Shown here: piece after piece, positions 22,067 through 33,071 of the stretch
Layout of the letters: every line of letters starts with the position of its first letter
Numbering within the stretch: the first letter of the stretch is position 1
NCBI GenBank assembly: GCA_039720395.1
Contig: CM077821.1
Span: forward strand, 41,910,792 to 41,974,791
Direction of reading: 5' to 3'
Length of the DNA: 64,000 nucleotides
Source: Liquidambar formosana
Taxonomy: Eukaryota > Streptophyta > Magnoliopsida > Saxifragales > Altingiaceae
The notes under the pieces: generated by a model
What the model was told of the DNA's origin: nothing
Database searches by the model: none
The model's input: the letters and a program-made list of their open reading frames with translations, nothing else
Translations under genes and position numbers: made by a program

Positions 22067-23313
22067 AGTGCATTTGGTTCGGGGAAAGGGAATATGATGC
22101 CAGGGAATGAGACATTACTTGGGAATGGAAATGTGATGAATATTACCTATCTCCACATTTGGTTGGTTGGGAATGGGTATTGGGAATCCTTTAAACATTC
22201 CCAAGTCCTTGTTTAGTTGGGTCAGGAATATGATTCCTATTTAGATGAAATTCCTATAATACCCTCACTTTCCTTCTCTTTTTTTCTTTTTTCTTCTCTG
22301 TTTCTTTCTCTCACATAGTTACACTACCCTCACTCTCGTTCTCTTTTTTTTCTTTTTCCTTCTCTGTTTATTTTTCTTACACAGTCACACTACTACTCTT
22401 TTTTTCTTTTTTCTTCTCCTGTTTCTTTCTCTCCCTTACTCTCCCTTCTCCCTCACCTCCTCCGACGCCATCGCTGCCACTACCACCATCACTACCGCTT
22501 TCTTCTCGCACCTTCTTTTTGCCTTTTCTTCTTCTTGCTCTAACCTCCACCACTTCCAATACTTAGCTGGCCCTGTCTCTCTATCCTCCCTACTTTCTCT
22601 TTCTAAAACATGTATAGAAAGAAAAAAAGGGGCAATGCAAGAGAAGGTAAAGAAGGAGAAGGACCAGCGAAGATCACTTTGGAATCTCCGTCGTCGATCG
22701 CTTCAGAATCACCGCCCTGGATCGCTTTGAAATCGACCCCATATCCACAATCATCGCCTACTGTTCATACGATCGGCCATACTTCTACAGCGCAATCAGC
22801 AGCACAATCGCCGACTAAATCTATTGCATTAGACTCGGTAAAGGTGGAGATTTTTAGCTTTGTATCTGATCTGCTATGGTTGTAGGTTTTCGATTTCGAT
22901 GGATATGGTAATCAAACACTGATGGTGACGGCAATTCGCACCGATGATGATGGCATAGAGGTGGGTATTCGGTGGGTTCGGTGTTCTACCATGCAACGGT
23001 GGGCCATGGGAGGCCATGGGAGGGGGCGATTGCTGATCGCATTTGGGGGGAGATTGGGAGAAGGGACATGGGTGGAATAAGAAAATATGGCTTGGAAGAG
23101 GAAGGGCACGATGGTTATATTTTTTATACTATAAATCATTCCCAGGCAACACAAATCAAACCCACCTCCCACCTGGTTTTCAAATGCCCAGAGCCAATGG
23201 GAAAGTGAGGGTAGTAGGGAATGCATCATTGCTGGGGAAGAGTCGCACCCAAACATCGGAAATCGGGAATGTGAACCCATTCCTAGGAATAAAACCCCCA
23301 TACCAAACACTGC
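22067..23313. mobile_element. possible degenerate TIR element
   Basis: The ends AGTGCATTTGGTTCGGGG (left) and, reversed, AGTGTTTGGTATGGGG (right) resemble each other, and both are followed by GGGAATG-rich subterminal sequence. The interior has a long CT-rich tract (22260-22560) and no recognisable protein. No target duplication was found. Confidence 0.4.
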
Positions 23314-23516
23314 TGTGCGGGGTGAAATCTGCTCCCCGAGACTTGATGATGATGGAGGAGCTTGCTCTCGCGCATGGACCTGCACTCACAAGCTTGGAAA
23401 CAAGATCAGAGGGTAGGCCAAGGTGGGTTTTGGCTAAGCCCTCTCCAAAGCTTAAGTCAGAAAACGTTTATGGAGGAAGAGGCAAGGAAGAAGAAGGAAT
23501 CCCCAAGATTAGGGTA

Positions 23517-23572
23517 CTATAGCTTAAGCTATAGCACCCGATTCCGATGTACTATAGCTTAAGCTATAGTAC
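23517..23572. repeat. paired perfect palindromes
   Basis: CTATAGCTTAAGCTATAG, an 18-bp perfect palindrome, occurs at 23517-23534 and 23552-23569. The second extends to a perfect 24-bp palindrome (23549-23572, arms beginning GTAC). The two units are direct repeats with period 35. Confidence 0.95.
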
Positions 23573-24150
23573 CCGTACAGGTAGGTATCATATTCTATTT
23601 ATACCCACCTGTACGGACTGACCATGTAAGGTCAGGTAATTGCCTTGGTTAGGTCAGATCTGACCATGGTTTGCCAATAACCGTCTGACCATGGTTTCCT
23701 GATCATGGTTGAGCAAAAGACCATGATTCCCTGTAACCGCTGTGTCAGGAATTACAGTTGCAATAACAGTTTTGGACTATAGTAGTAGTTTGGATTGTAG
23801 CGTGAATTATGGGACAGGTGTCCCGAGTTGAGTGCAAGGCCCCAAGCTGGGAGATCACGTACGCCTCTGCCACGTGTCAATGATTCTGGTTTGAGCTCTT
23901 TAGCCCGAGCTGGTTCCTTGGTTCAGAAATATTCCCACACAACTTGCCCCAATTATGACTTTCCCGAGTTGGGACTTGTCATAATTTTGTAATTGCTGAA
24001 GGCCTCACACTGTGCCCCTATAGCGTTTGGCTTTTTATGGCTTAGCTGGAAAATCGTGCGGTTACGCCCTTCCGTATCACAAGGCGTTGACGTCATAGTG
24101 CATTGGAGCTGTCCTATCCGCCGTATGTGGCATTTAATGCTCTAGAAGCA
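23517..24150 (-). mobile_element. candidate 3' LTR remnant of the Tat retrotransposon
   Basis: The region lies beyond the 3' end of the minus-strand retrotransposon. On the minus strand it carries a TATAAATAG box (about 23592-23600) 60-80 bp upstream of the palindromes. A matching 5' LTR is not in the window, because the element is truncated at its other end, so the LTR limits cannot be fixed. Confidence 0.4.
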
Positions 24151-24152
24151 TT

Positions 24153-24894
24153 ATGTCTTTGGGGGAAAAGTTAATCATTATTTATCTTGCCTTTTGCTTT
24201 CTCTCTTTCTACTCTCTTTGTTCTCTATTCTTTTTGCTCTTTGCATTCTACCTTCACCAGAAAGTACTGTACATGTTACTTCCTCACCGGAATCCACCGT
24301 CGGTTCACCGTTTACTTGCTGGAGAAAGTCTTCCTCGGTTCTTTTCACCGTTTAAAGATTTGCTCCACCGCCGTTGGCCTATTCTTGAGCACTATTCTGG
24401 TTCCTTTGCTGCTTCAAAAGCCATCCTTCGGATATTTTCACCGTTGCACACTTGTATCTTTCCGGCGGATTTGCTTTCCGACACGCTTCCTGAGATCTGT
24501 GATAGTATATCTCTTTCATTATCCTTATTTTTGACCTGCTTGATGTTATTTTCTTTGCCTGGGATTACTAGTGTCATTCTTGGGGTTTGTTTTGCGATCC
24601 TAAGGTTTTTCTCTGGTTTTTAGGGCAAATTACCAAGATACCAATTTTCCCGCCTTTAGGATTTGAAAAGCCCATTTCGGGGTAAAATTAAGAGGGAGAC
24701 CCTTAGTCTCCTCTTGTTGACTTTTTCTAACACCAAGCTGAATAACTCCCGAACTGACACTTATAACAATTTTTGGGTTTGTCGAGGCAAGGCAAACATA
24801 CCCGTCAGAATATTGTTCTGGAGACTCAGGTCGGGGCATATGAGGAGAGATAGTTGATCTTGGATTTAACCTTCCCCTATTTCAAACTTGGCAG
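24153..24894 (+). other. sequence upstream of the antisense gene
   Basis: Contains a CT-rich leader-like stretch and an open frame of low-complexity Leu/Phe/Ser composition. It could be the 5' leader of the antisense gene. A GCAG just before the ATG at 24895 resembles a splice acceptor, so a leader intron is possible. Confidence 0.35.
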
Positions 24895-27033
24895 ATGTCG
24901 TCTTTTTATGATATTAAGGACAATCCTACAAAGATAGCAAAATTTAAGGCCCTGTATGGCTTCGAAGATGGGAAATTCAGCTTTCGGTTTGCTGAGCCTA
25001 TAGAGGACATTTATAGATCAGATACTCAGGGTGGCATTCCTCGTTTCCCATTGCTACATTCATAGAGGGCGGAGTTCGCGTCCCTTTTCCTGACCTTCTT
25101 AACGATTTCCTCATTTACTGTAGCATTGTTCCAACCCAACTAGGGCTAAACTCCTGTAGGATTATCTCGGGCATCCATGTCCTTAACCAAATTCTAGGGA
25201 CTTCTATTGGAGTGCGAGAGATACTCCAACACTACAAAATCTATGCATTAAAAAATAAACCCGACCATTACCTTTATGTCAAGCCCAAAAGAAACCATTC
25301 CTTACACATATCCCTGATTCTAATCCCGGAGCTCACGACCATACTATCTTTGTGTACGGGCCCATGGATGGGACTCTACCAACAGAGAACCCGTCATTCC
25401 TTGCGAACAAGGCTCTTACTGTAAGCACTAAACGAGATTCATTGTTGTTATGTTTTCTTATGTGGGTCCCGAAGCGAATGTTAAATTGTATGCTGATGCT
25501 TGTGCTCTGTTTCTTTCTAGCAGCTCCACACGCTAACGAGCTTGCGGGAGATCTGAAGAAGGAGGATATACAAAGGCTACTGAACTACCAAGTCAGCTAA
25601 CACTGCCGGGCTGCTCACGTTTTGCTCAACTATCACCCAAGGTACCAAACCTATGGTAAAGCAAGCCTCCCTCATTAGGAACAGCCCGAGGAGGATTTAG
25701 ACCTTCTTTCAGAGCAAAAGGAAGAAGAAGGAATCCAGCTCCCAGTTGAGGCCCACCACGGGCTCCGAACAGCAGCCTGCTATGCTAAAATCTAGGCAGG
25801 GAGGTACCACCGCCACTGCTACTGGAGAGGGGAATGCTGCCTCCCGAAGTGAAATAATAGCCAAATTTCCTGAGGTAAGAGTTTGTTTTTTCAGATCTAT
25901 GCTTACCCCATACTCACAAGTTTTGTCATGGACCCTGACTGATTTTACCTCCTCTTTCATGTATTCAGTTCCCTATACTCACAGATGAGACTATTACTAG
26001 TTCTTTTTCTGCAGAGTACAATTTCAAGCAGCTGGGGAATCCTATGAGGCTGCCTGCAGACATGGAGCATTTCAGGAAGAAGTCCACCCCCGAGCTACTT
26101 CGCTTCGGAATTCACCAGCCTTTACAGAGTAAGCCTTGTCACCTCTTGGTCTATTTTGCTGTTATTCAATCCACTTCTGACTTGATGATATTTTTAGCAG
26201 GTCTGCCAGCAAATTCTGCTTGTAGGTGACCTCCTCGAGGAAGAGGATAACAAGATAGAGATTAAGGTCACTAAAGTCCGGAGTGAGTATGATAGAAAAC
26301 TGCAAGAATCTGAAGCGAACTGCTCTGCGGCTATGTCTCAACTTCAAAAATTGAAAGTCTGAGTGTGAGACACTCAAGTCCAATGCTGAGAGCGCTGTTA
26401 GTAAACTGGAACTCACGAGGAAGGCACTATGCAGATTTGGAGGCAGAGCAGAAGGTGAAGGACTCCAACAACGAGCTAGCTCGGGGGAAGCGTGACCTGG
26501 CAAGGAAAGTTCGGGCCTTGGAAGCTAAGGTAGAAAAGGAGAAGGCTTCTGCTAAGAAAGCGGTGGCAGAGGAGAGGAAGAGAGTCAAGGAAGCTCTTGT
26601 TGGGCAGCTGGCTGACGAGCTCGAGGATACCTACCAACTCACGTGGGATACCTTGATTGAATTGGCCTCTGCCCAATTCTCTAGGATTGCTAACATCCCC
26701 TTCGAGAGGAGGGAATTACCAGTGGTGGGTAACCCCGCAGGCAACGATGCTGGGGCAACTGACGCCGAGGCTGCAGGCGAAGACGTGCTTGGGATTAATG
26801 AACCCGAGGTTACGTCCCAGCCCAAGGCCGGGGTGGAAGCCAAGAAAGTCACTAGCGCCTCCAATGAACCTCCTGCTACTACCAACGGGGATCAATCCGT
26901 TGCAGTAACGGAAAATACCATAGAGGCAATCCCTGATCTGCCTCAGGCTCCCGTGGCCCCTCCTACCTCTCCCACTCCTGTCCAGGTGCCTGAGATTGTT
27001 GATCCGGTTGTGGGGAACTCGGGGCAGAAGTGA
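24895..27033 (+). pseudogene. spliced antisense gene of the Tat element (gypsy-type transposon domain)
   Basis: Four exons with GT-AG junctions: 24895-25420, 25524-25874, 25985-26128, 26201-27033. The first opens MSSFYDIKDNPTKIAKF, then has a frameshift near 25055 into a block FIEGGVRVPFPDLLNDF ... GLNSCRIISG ... ILGTSI, which resembles the plant 'putative gypsy type transposon' domain. A second frame change follows near 25330. The last exon is open for about 220 codons with a coiled coil rich in Lys/Glu/Ala (about 26425-26620) and a Pro/Ala/Glu-rich tail, ending at TGA 27031-27033. Known Tat-lineage elements carry such antisense genes between integrase and the 3' LTR; their function is not established. 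Here it is broken in exon 1. Confidence 0.7.
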
Positions 27034-27284
27034 TTGCTACTCTGAGGCTTTATTTTTCTTTTTCTTTGTTTCGGCCAAGTGCCTAATCTTGTATAGACAT
27101 TTATAAATTTTTCTTTAGAATGTGATATACCTTTATTTGTCTCTTGCAATGGCTATGTGCCGAAGTGTGAGCTCGAGATGAATTCCACGCTATCACATGG
27201 TTACTGCTTTATTAACAGGCTCGCATAAAGCCAATTTGGTAATGGATTTTAACTTGAAACCCTTTTTTGTTTAAGTACGTAGAT

Positions 27285-27610
27285 TTGGGCCTATTCTTAG
27301 GCATATTTTTCTCGGACCCCTTCTCGGGTAAGTCTTAGAACTGAGCCTACTCTTAGGCAAATTTTGCTTGGACCCTTTCTTAGGCAAGTTTTTAAAGCAA
27401 AGCCCTTTCTTAGGCCAGTTGTGCTTAGACCCATTCTTGGGCAAGACTTGGAACTGAGCCTGTTCTTAGGCAAATAGTTGAGCCTGGACCTAACCCTGGG
27501 CAGGTTCATTTTTTAACCCATTCTTAGGTTTATAATGCTCGAACCTTTTCTTAGGCGAGACTTGTGCCTATTCTTAGGCAGATTGTGACTTGGACCCGTC
27601 ATTGGGCAAG
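27285..27610. repeat. degenerate tandem repeats in the retrotransposon 3' region
   Basis: Many imperfect copies of a motif like ACCCNTTCTTAGGCAAG, spaced about 30-50 bp, lie between the antisense gene and the integrase end. Non-coding. Confidence 0.8.
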
Positions 27611-27704
27611 TGCTTTTAGTTCAAAGCGATAAGCGTACAATAATCTTCAGTGAATAACATCTGTATTTTTATTCAATGATCTTTGCATGTAATTACAACT
27701 TTCT

Positions 27705-28760
27705 TTAACGGTAAAACAATCTCAAATTAGCTATATTAACTGATCTCGGGAGTTCCTGTCCTGTCTTTAAGCTCTTTAGTCTATAAGAATCGGTGCTTCT
27801 AATATGGATAACCTCATAGGGCCCTTCCCATGTTGCCTCGAGCTTTCCTTCTATAGGATTTTTGGTTCCAGAGTTAACTTGTCTGAGCACCAACTCTCCA
27901 ACCTTAAACTCGCTTGACCTAACCCTTCGATTGTAATACTTTTTCAACTCTTGCTGGTAAGATGCCTATTTTGATTCGAGCTCTTTCCCTTCTTTCCTCT
28001 GCTAGATCCATATCCCGAGACAACACTTGGTCATTTGTTGCTGCATCATATCGTTCTGTCCTGAGGCCCAGTAAGCCCAGTTCCGTTGGTATAATCACCT
28101 TCCATCTCGTAAGTTATTGAAAATAGGAGTCTCTCCTGTAGACCTTCCTTGGCGTAGTTCGATATGCCCATAATGCGGAGTGCAACTCATCAGGCCAAGG
28201 TCCCTTGGCATTATCCATCCTTTTCTTTATCCTTGCGACTATGATCTTATTCAGTTGCCTTTGCTTGGCCATTGTATTGTGGGTAGCTCGGGTTTGAATA
28301 CCACTACTGGATCCCTTGTTCCGCGCTGAATTCCCTTAGTTCTTTTACTATCGAACTAAGTTCCATTATCTAACAAGAACGCTCTCGCGACCCCGAAGCG
28401 AGGTAATAATATTTTCCTAAATGAATTTGATAATGTCTGAATCCTTAATTGATGTAAGCGTAATGGCTTCCACCCATTTGGTGAAGTAGTCAGTGGCAAT
28501 AAACAAGTATTTCCTGTTCCCCGAGGCAGTGGGTAATGAACCAACAAGGTCTAATCCCCACTGTACAAAGGGCCATGGGTTGGATATGGAGTATAGCTCT
28601 TGAGCTGGCTGATGTATCTTGTCAGCAAACATTTGACTATTTCGGACATTTCCTCACATATCTGATAGCATCTTTCTGCATATATGGCCACCAATATCCC
28701 TAGGAGTTCACCCTGTGGGCTAATGATCTCCTCCTGTGTGACCCCCACATGACTCCTCAT
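27705..28760 (-). pseudogene. integrase of the Tat element, broken
   Basis: Read on the minus strand: HHCC-type remnants upstream of 28632, then the catalytic core (GLDLVGSLP, ATDYFTKWVEA, later FLLDNGT with the second core Asp). The C-terminal part (27947-27705) is FKVGELVLRQV ... GKLEATWEGPYEV, the typical plant gypsy integrase C-terminus. Several frameshifts and stops separate the pieces, for example around 28356 and 27960. Confidence 0.85.
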
Positions 28761-28769
28761 AGGAGTTCA

Positions 28770-29490
28770 ATTAAAAGGTCTAGCACCTGGTCTGGATGCA
28801 CGTCACTTCAAGTATGGCCTGTATAAGATCTTTTGTAGAGACTGCCCGAAGGAGATAACCAAAATCTAGCTACCTTAGTTCGAACTCGGTGACCCTGGTT
28901 CTTGTCCTCGCGTAGTTCATTTCTTTGTAAATAAGCAATTATCTCGTCCATCCAGCTCAGGGACGAAGCCTGAATGTTCGAGATGACATCTTCTGTTCCG
29001 ATACTGGGTTCTTGAAGGACCTAGACGCTTATGATTCGAGGAGTATCTGTTTCCAGTGCTGCATCCAGAGCAGCCAACCCATCCACATGTCTATTCTGAT
29101 CCCTTACGAAATGCCTAAACTCGACGCTTTGAAATCTGAAGCCAACTCCCAGACCTTGTGCATGTACGCGATCATTCTCTCGTCTGTGGTCTCATATTCT
29201 TTATTCAATTAGTTAACCATGAGTCTAGAGTCGCTGTATACCAAAAAATCTTTTACTCCCACTGCTCAGGCTACCCCTAGTCCAGCCATAATTGCCTCAT
29301 ACTTAGCTTCGTTGTTTAAGGCTGGAAACATAAGCCTTATCGCCTGCTCAATGATTTCTCCCTCAGGGTTTGTCAGCACAATACCCAGACCTACTCCTTT
29401 TCCGTTCAATGCCCTATCCACTTTAAACTCCCATTTTTTCTTCTTATCGCTGTCTATATTGTCTTCCCCCCCCCCAGTTCAAGTAGAGAG
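28770..29490 (-). pseudogene. additional RNase H-like block (aRH), broken
   Basis: Minus strand gives fragments NNEAKYEAIMAGLG, then KVWELASDF, then LDAALETDTPRIISV across several frames. These match the extra RNase H between the usual RNase H and integrase in Tat-lineage elements. It is heavily decayed. Confidence 0.65.
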
Positions 29491-29494
29491 GAAT

Positions 29495-29935
29495 TTACTT
29501 CTGTCTAGTTTGAACTAGAATTAGGATCTGCGAATTCTGCAATAAAATCTGCCAACACTGGCCTTTAATGGCAGTTCGGGACTGAAAGTGGATGTCGTAA
29601 ACGTTAAGTTCTACCCCCCACTTCGAGACTCTTCCTGATAGGTCGGCTCTCCTTAAGACATCTTTAAGTGGATAGTTGGTGAGCACGGTGATAGGATGAG
29701 ACTGGAAGTAGTGCTGGAGTTTTCGAGAGGCTGTGACAAAAGCGAGAATCAGTTTTTCAAGGGGTAGGTAGCGTATTTTAGCATCCAATAGCGTTTTGCT
29801 AATATAATAAATTGGCTTTTGCTCTAGACCACGCTGGGCGATGAGTACGCTACTAAGTGAATGTGCTGAAACAACCAGATAAAAGTAAAGTGTTTCCCCG
29901 ATATGAGGGTGGGTTAGGATGGGGAGTGTTAGGCC
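29495..29935 (-). pseudogene. RNase H of the Tat element
   Basis: About 147 open codons: LTLPILTHPHIGETLYFYL, LIAQRGLEQKPIYYISKTL and KLQHYFQSHPITVLTNYPLK are the usual RT-connection and RNase H sequence of plant gypsy elements. The upstream coding sequence resumes at about 30776 beyond an inserted hAT-like element. Confidence 0.85.
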
Positions 29936-30775
29936 CTGTTTAGGAAAACTGTAGCTTTTGCTTTTAGGCAAAAGTAGAAGAGAATCAGAAGTTACGAGTA
30001 GCGGAAGAGAATCAGTCTTTGTTTGGAAACTGTATTCAAAAGTGCTGTTAGAAGTAAAAGTGATTTTTTTGTCTATTTAGGAAGAACATTTGCTGTAGTT
30101 GTTATAACCCTAAATTGATTGAACTATACCTTATAATAAATGTTTTTTTTTTTTTTTTGGTGGCTCTATTTGGTATTAGTAGTGAATTTTTTTTTTTTTT
30201 TCATATTAATGATTGGGGGCACCCTAGGCCATACTCTTATCGAAATTTGAGCTCAGATTATTCTCCTAACAGCTTAGGTGAGACGTCCCATAACCACATA
30301 AACAACAAGAGCGGCGAGACATCAAAACGATAACCTTTGGAAAATACACACAAGACTTGACCTCTCGACCAACCCCACAAAGGTGTATTACTAGGGATTT
30401 TGTTTACGTTTTTATTTTATTTTATTTTTTCCTTGCTTAAAACAAAGAAAAAAAGAGAGCATGAATTGATATTTATTTTAAAAAGGACTTGGGTCTAAAG
30501 TGGGGCTATTATTGTTTTGTTAAAAGATATGAGTGGAAAAAAATTGTTTCCATACTCAAGCATTAAGGATAGTTTTGAAAATATGAAAAGTTATTAAAAT
30601 CCTCCGCAAAAGCTGACACCAGCTTCTGATCAAAAGCTGAGGGTAGTCTGCTTATTATAGAATCACTTTTTGAGCTTAGAAGTGATTATGATTTAGACTA
30701 TCAAACAGGAGCAAAAGTGATTTTAAGCTTCAAAAGTGATTTTGGACCATCTAAAAGCTTAGCCAAACAGGGTTT
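29936..30775. mobile_element. hAT-like element inserted in the gypsy pol region
   Basis: About 840 bp with ends GGCCCTGTTTAGG and, reversed, AACCCTGTTTGGCTAAGC, and subterminal AAAAGTGATT motifs near both ends. The pol frame reads EAYQKLVAH just outside the right end and resumes THPHIGE past the left end, confirming an insertion. The target duplication is eroded (only CACT-type similarity). The interior is AT-rich with T runs and no transposase. Confidence 0.75.
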
Positions 30776-31866
30776 AAGTGAGCAACCAGCTTCTGGTAAG
30801 CTTCCTGGCATTCTGTATTCTATCCCGAGTTCTTGCCCTTCTTTAGTATCTAAAAAAAGGGGTGACATTTGTTTGATGACCTCGAGATAAATCTGCTAAG
30901 TGCTACCACCATGTCGTTCAACTGTTAAACATCCCTGACTTTTGTTGGTGTCTTGAGGGTTCTGATTGCCTCAATCTTACTCGGGTTTGCCTCAATCCCT
31001 CTTCTTGAGATTAAGTGACTCGGGAACTTTCCCGAGCCTATTCTAAATGAGCTTTTCTTTGCATTCAACTTCATCCCGTACTCCCTGAGTTGGGCGAAGG
31101 CTTCAGTCAAATATGCTAAGTGGTTCTTCTTAGAACTGCTCTTAACAATGGTATCATCAACGTACGCCTCTAGGTTCTTGCCAATCAGTCCTTCAAACAT
31201 CCTGCTTACAAGACGTTGATAGGTTGTTCCATCATTCTTTAATCTAAATGGCATAACCTTGTAGCAATAGGTTCCTTTCGGGGTAATAAACTCTGTTTTA
31301 TCTTGATCGTGTTCTGCCATAGGTATTTGATGATAACCCGAGAAGGCATCGAAAATACTCAGTCGTTCATATCCCGAGATAGAGTCTATTAGCTAGTTAA
31401 TCTTTAGTAATGGAAAACTATCCTTTGGGCATGCTTTATTGAGGTCTATTAAGTCAATACAAACGCGCCAATCCCCAGTTTTCTTTCTTACGCACACAGG
31501 ATTGGCCAACTAACTTCGATATTTCACTTCTCTGATAAATCCTGCTTTTAGGAGCTTATCTACGTCGGCAGAAATTGTTTGAGCTCAATCGTCAGATAAC
31601 CTTCGTTGCTTCTGAACTATTGGCTTCCAATTCGGATTAACCTGCAGCTCGTATGTGATAATCCTCGAGTCAATTCTAGGCATTTCATGGGGTGACCAAG
31701 CAAATACATTGACATTATCTTTCAAAAATTGGAACAACTCTGTAGCGTTGGTCTCATTCAGTGATTTTCCAATCCAGAAGAACCTCTCCGGATCTTCAGG
31801 ATTAATTATCTTCTTTACAAGTTCTTCCCTCGTTCGATCTGCGGGTTCCAGAGTAGTTTCTTCCAC
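30776..31866 (-). pseudogene. reverse transcriptase of the Tat element, broken
   Basis: Starts with the pre-RT/RT N-terminal block (31866-31585, ELQVNPNWKPIVQKQRRL), then an interrupted stretch, then 31320-30925 with KGTYCYKVMPFRLKN and the catalytic YVDD box (AYVDDTIVKS). Stops and shifts occur between 31585 and 31320. Confidence 0.88.
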
Positions 31867-32315
31867 CCCGTGCCACTCCTCCTTTCGTTGCTATAAGGGG
31901 ATTTCATCAACATTAGCTTTCTTCTTCTACTCTGGTACCTGCCTCGAGGTCTTGGTTTTGCCGATCCCTAGCTAGGGAGGCGTGGGATTTTAGACTTTAA
32001 TTTGTCCTCCGAAGAGGTCGAGTGGCCTGCATATATTGCCAGGAAACATTCCCTGGTTGCCGCCTGGCTTCCCTTTATCTCCATGATCCCCTTTGGACTC
32101 GGGAACCTAATAGACTAGTGGTAAGAGGACGGGACAGCCTTAATGGTGTGGATCTAGGGTCGCTCGAGAATTACGTTGTAGGCTAACTTTCCTGAATTAC
32201 CACAAATGTCTCCATGGATTGGACTGGCCCAGCCCGAACTGGGAGAGTTATCTACCCCAGTGGAAAAGTCATGTTCCCATTGAAAGCCTTTAAGTTGACG
32301 TGGCAAGGTTTTAGG

Positions 32316-32519
32316 TCAGAGTCCTTCGACCCGAGTTGCCCGAAACAACTTTTGGAACATCACATTCACGGATGCCCCATTGTCCACATAGTTTTTCCCC
32401 ACGTCATAGTTCCCGATGAGCATGCGCACAACCAGAGCGTCGTTGTGGGGGCATCGCACTATCCCATCAGACTCTGCTGTCCCTAAAGAACAGCAGTTTT
32501 TCTCCAGTCTCCCCTTCAT
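32316..32519 (-). pseudogene. retroviral-type aspartic protease fragment
   Basis: Minus strand shows LVVRMLIGNYDVGKNYVDNGASVNVMF, with the DNGAS motif in place of the commoner DSGSS/DTGAS active site of plant gypsy proteases. It is the most upstream domain retained; gag is missing. Confidence 0.75.
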
Positions 32520-33071
32520 CTCGAGGAAGTAGTACTAGAAAATAAGTTTCAAAAAAGAAGAAGAAGGATGGTGATCAACTGGTGCTTTAATTAGTGGGTC
32601 TCAATGGGTTAGGGCTTCTTATGCTGTTGAAATTATAAAGTGGTAGCCATGATGAGTGCTTCAACGAAAAAGGATAAGAAATATGTAACAGCAGCCATGG
32701 TAGTGCATCAATGGAGGGAAAAAAAAAGACGTAGTAGCAACAACATGAGAGATCGAGGTGGTGCTTAATGGCAGATAAGGTTTGAATCCTGTCAAGGTAA
32801 GGTCGCTAGAGATGGAGGAGGTCGGGGGTAAGGTTGTCGGAGGTCGACCAGTTGTAGATAGTTAGAGCTTGATCGCCGGTGGAAGTCATTGTCGACAGGT
32901 AAACATGTGAAATGGAGAACGTTGGGGAGATAGAAAACATGAGAAAAAGAGAATGGTTTGCTTGGAGTGTATAAAAGGGTATTTTTGTTAGAAAATGGAC
33001 AAAAGGGGTTATTAGGTTAAGGAAAAAGATGTTAGACTAAGTCTTAAAAAAAAAAAGTCTTATAACATCGG
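32520..33071. other. unassigned DNA between two retroelements
   Basis: Mixed-composition sequence with GAGG/GGTGG-rich plus-strand stretches. No gene or element end was recognised. Confidence 0.4.

Larger units (their letters stand above)
23517..32519 (-). mobile_element. 5'-truncated Ty3/gypsy retrotransposon, Tat lineage, decayed
   Basis: Minus-strand order is protease, reverse transcriptase, RNase H, a second RNase H-like block, integrase, then a non-coding repeat region and a gene on the opposite strand. This order, including the additional RNase H and an antisense gene, is known from the plant Tat lineage. All domains carry stops or frameshifts. gag and the 5' LTR are missing upstream of 32519. 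A hAT-like element interrupts it at 29936-30775. Confidence 0.85.

Noticed and set aside
24153..24623. Leu/Phe-rich plus-strand membrane protein
   Set aside because: Overlapping frames share the same low-complexity CT-rich DNA and it lies in the retrotransposon leader region; no family resemblance.
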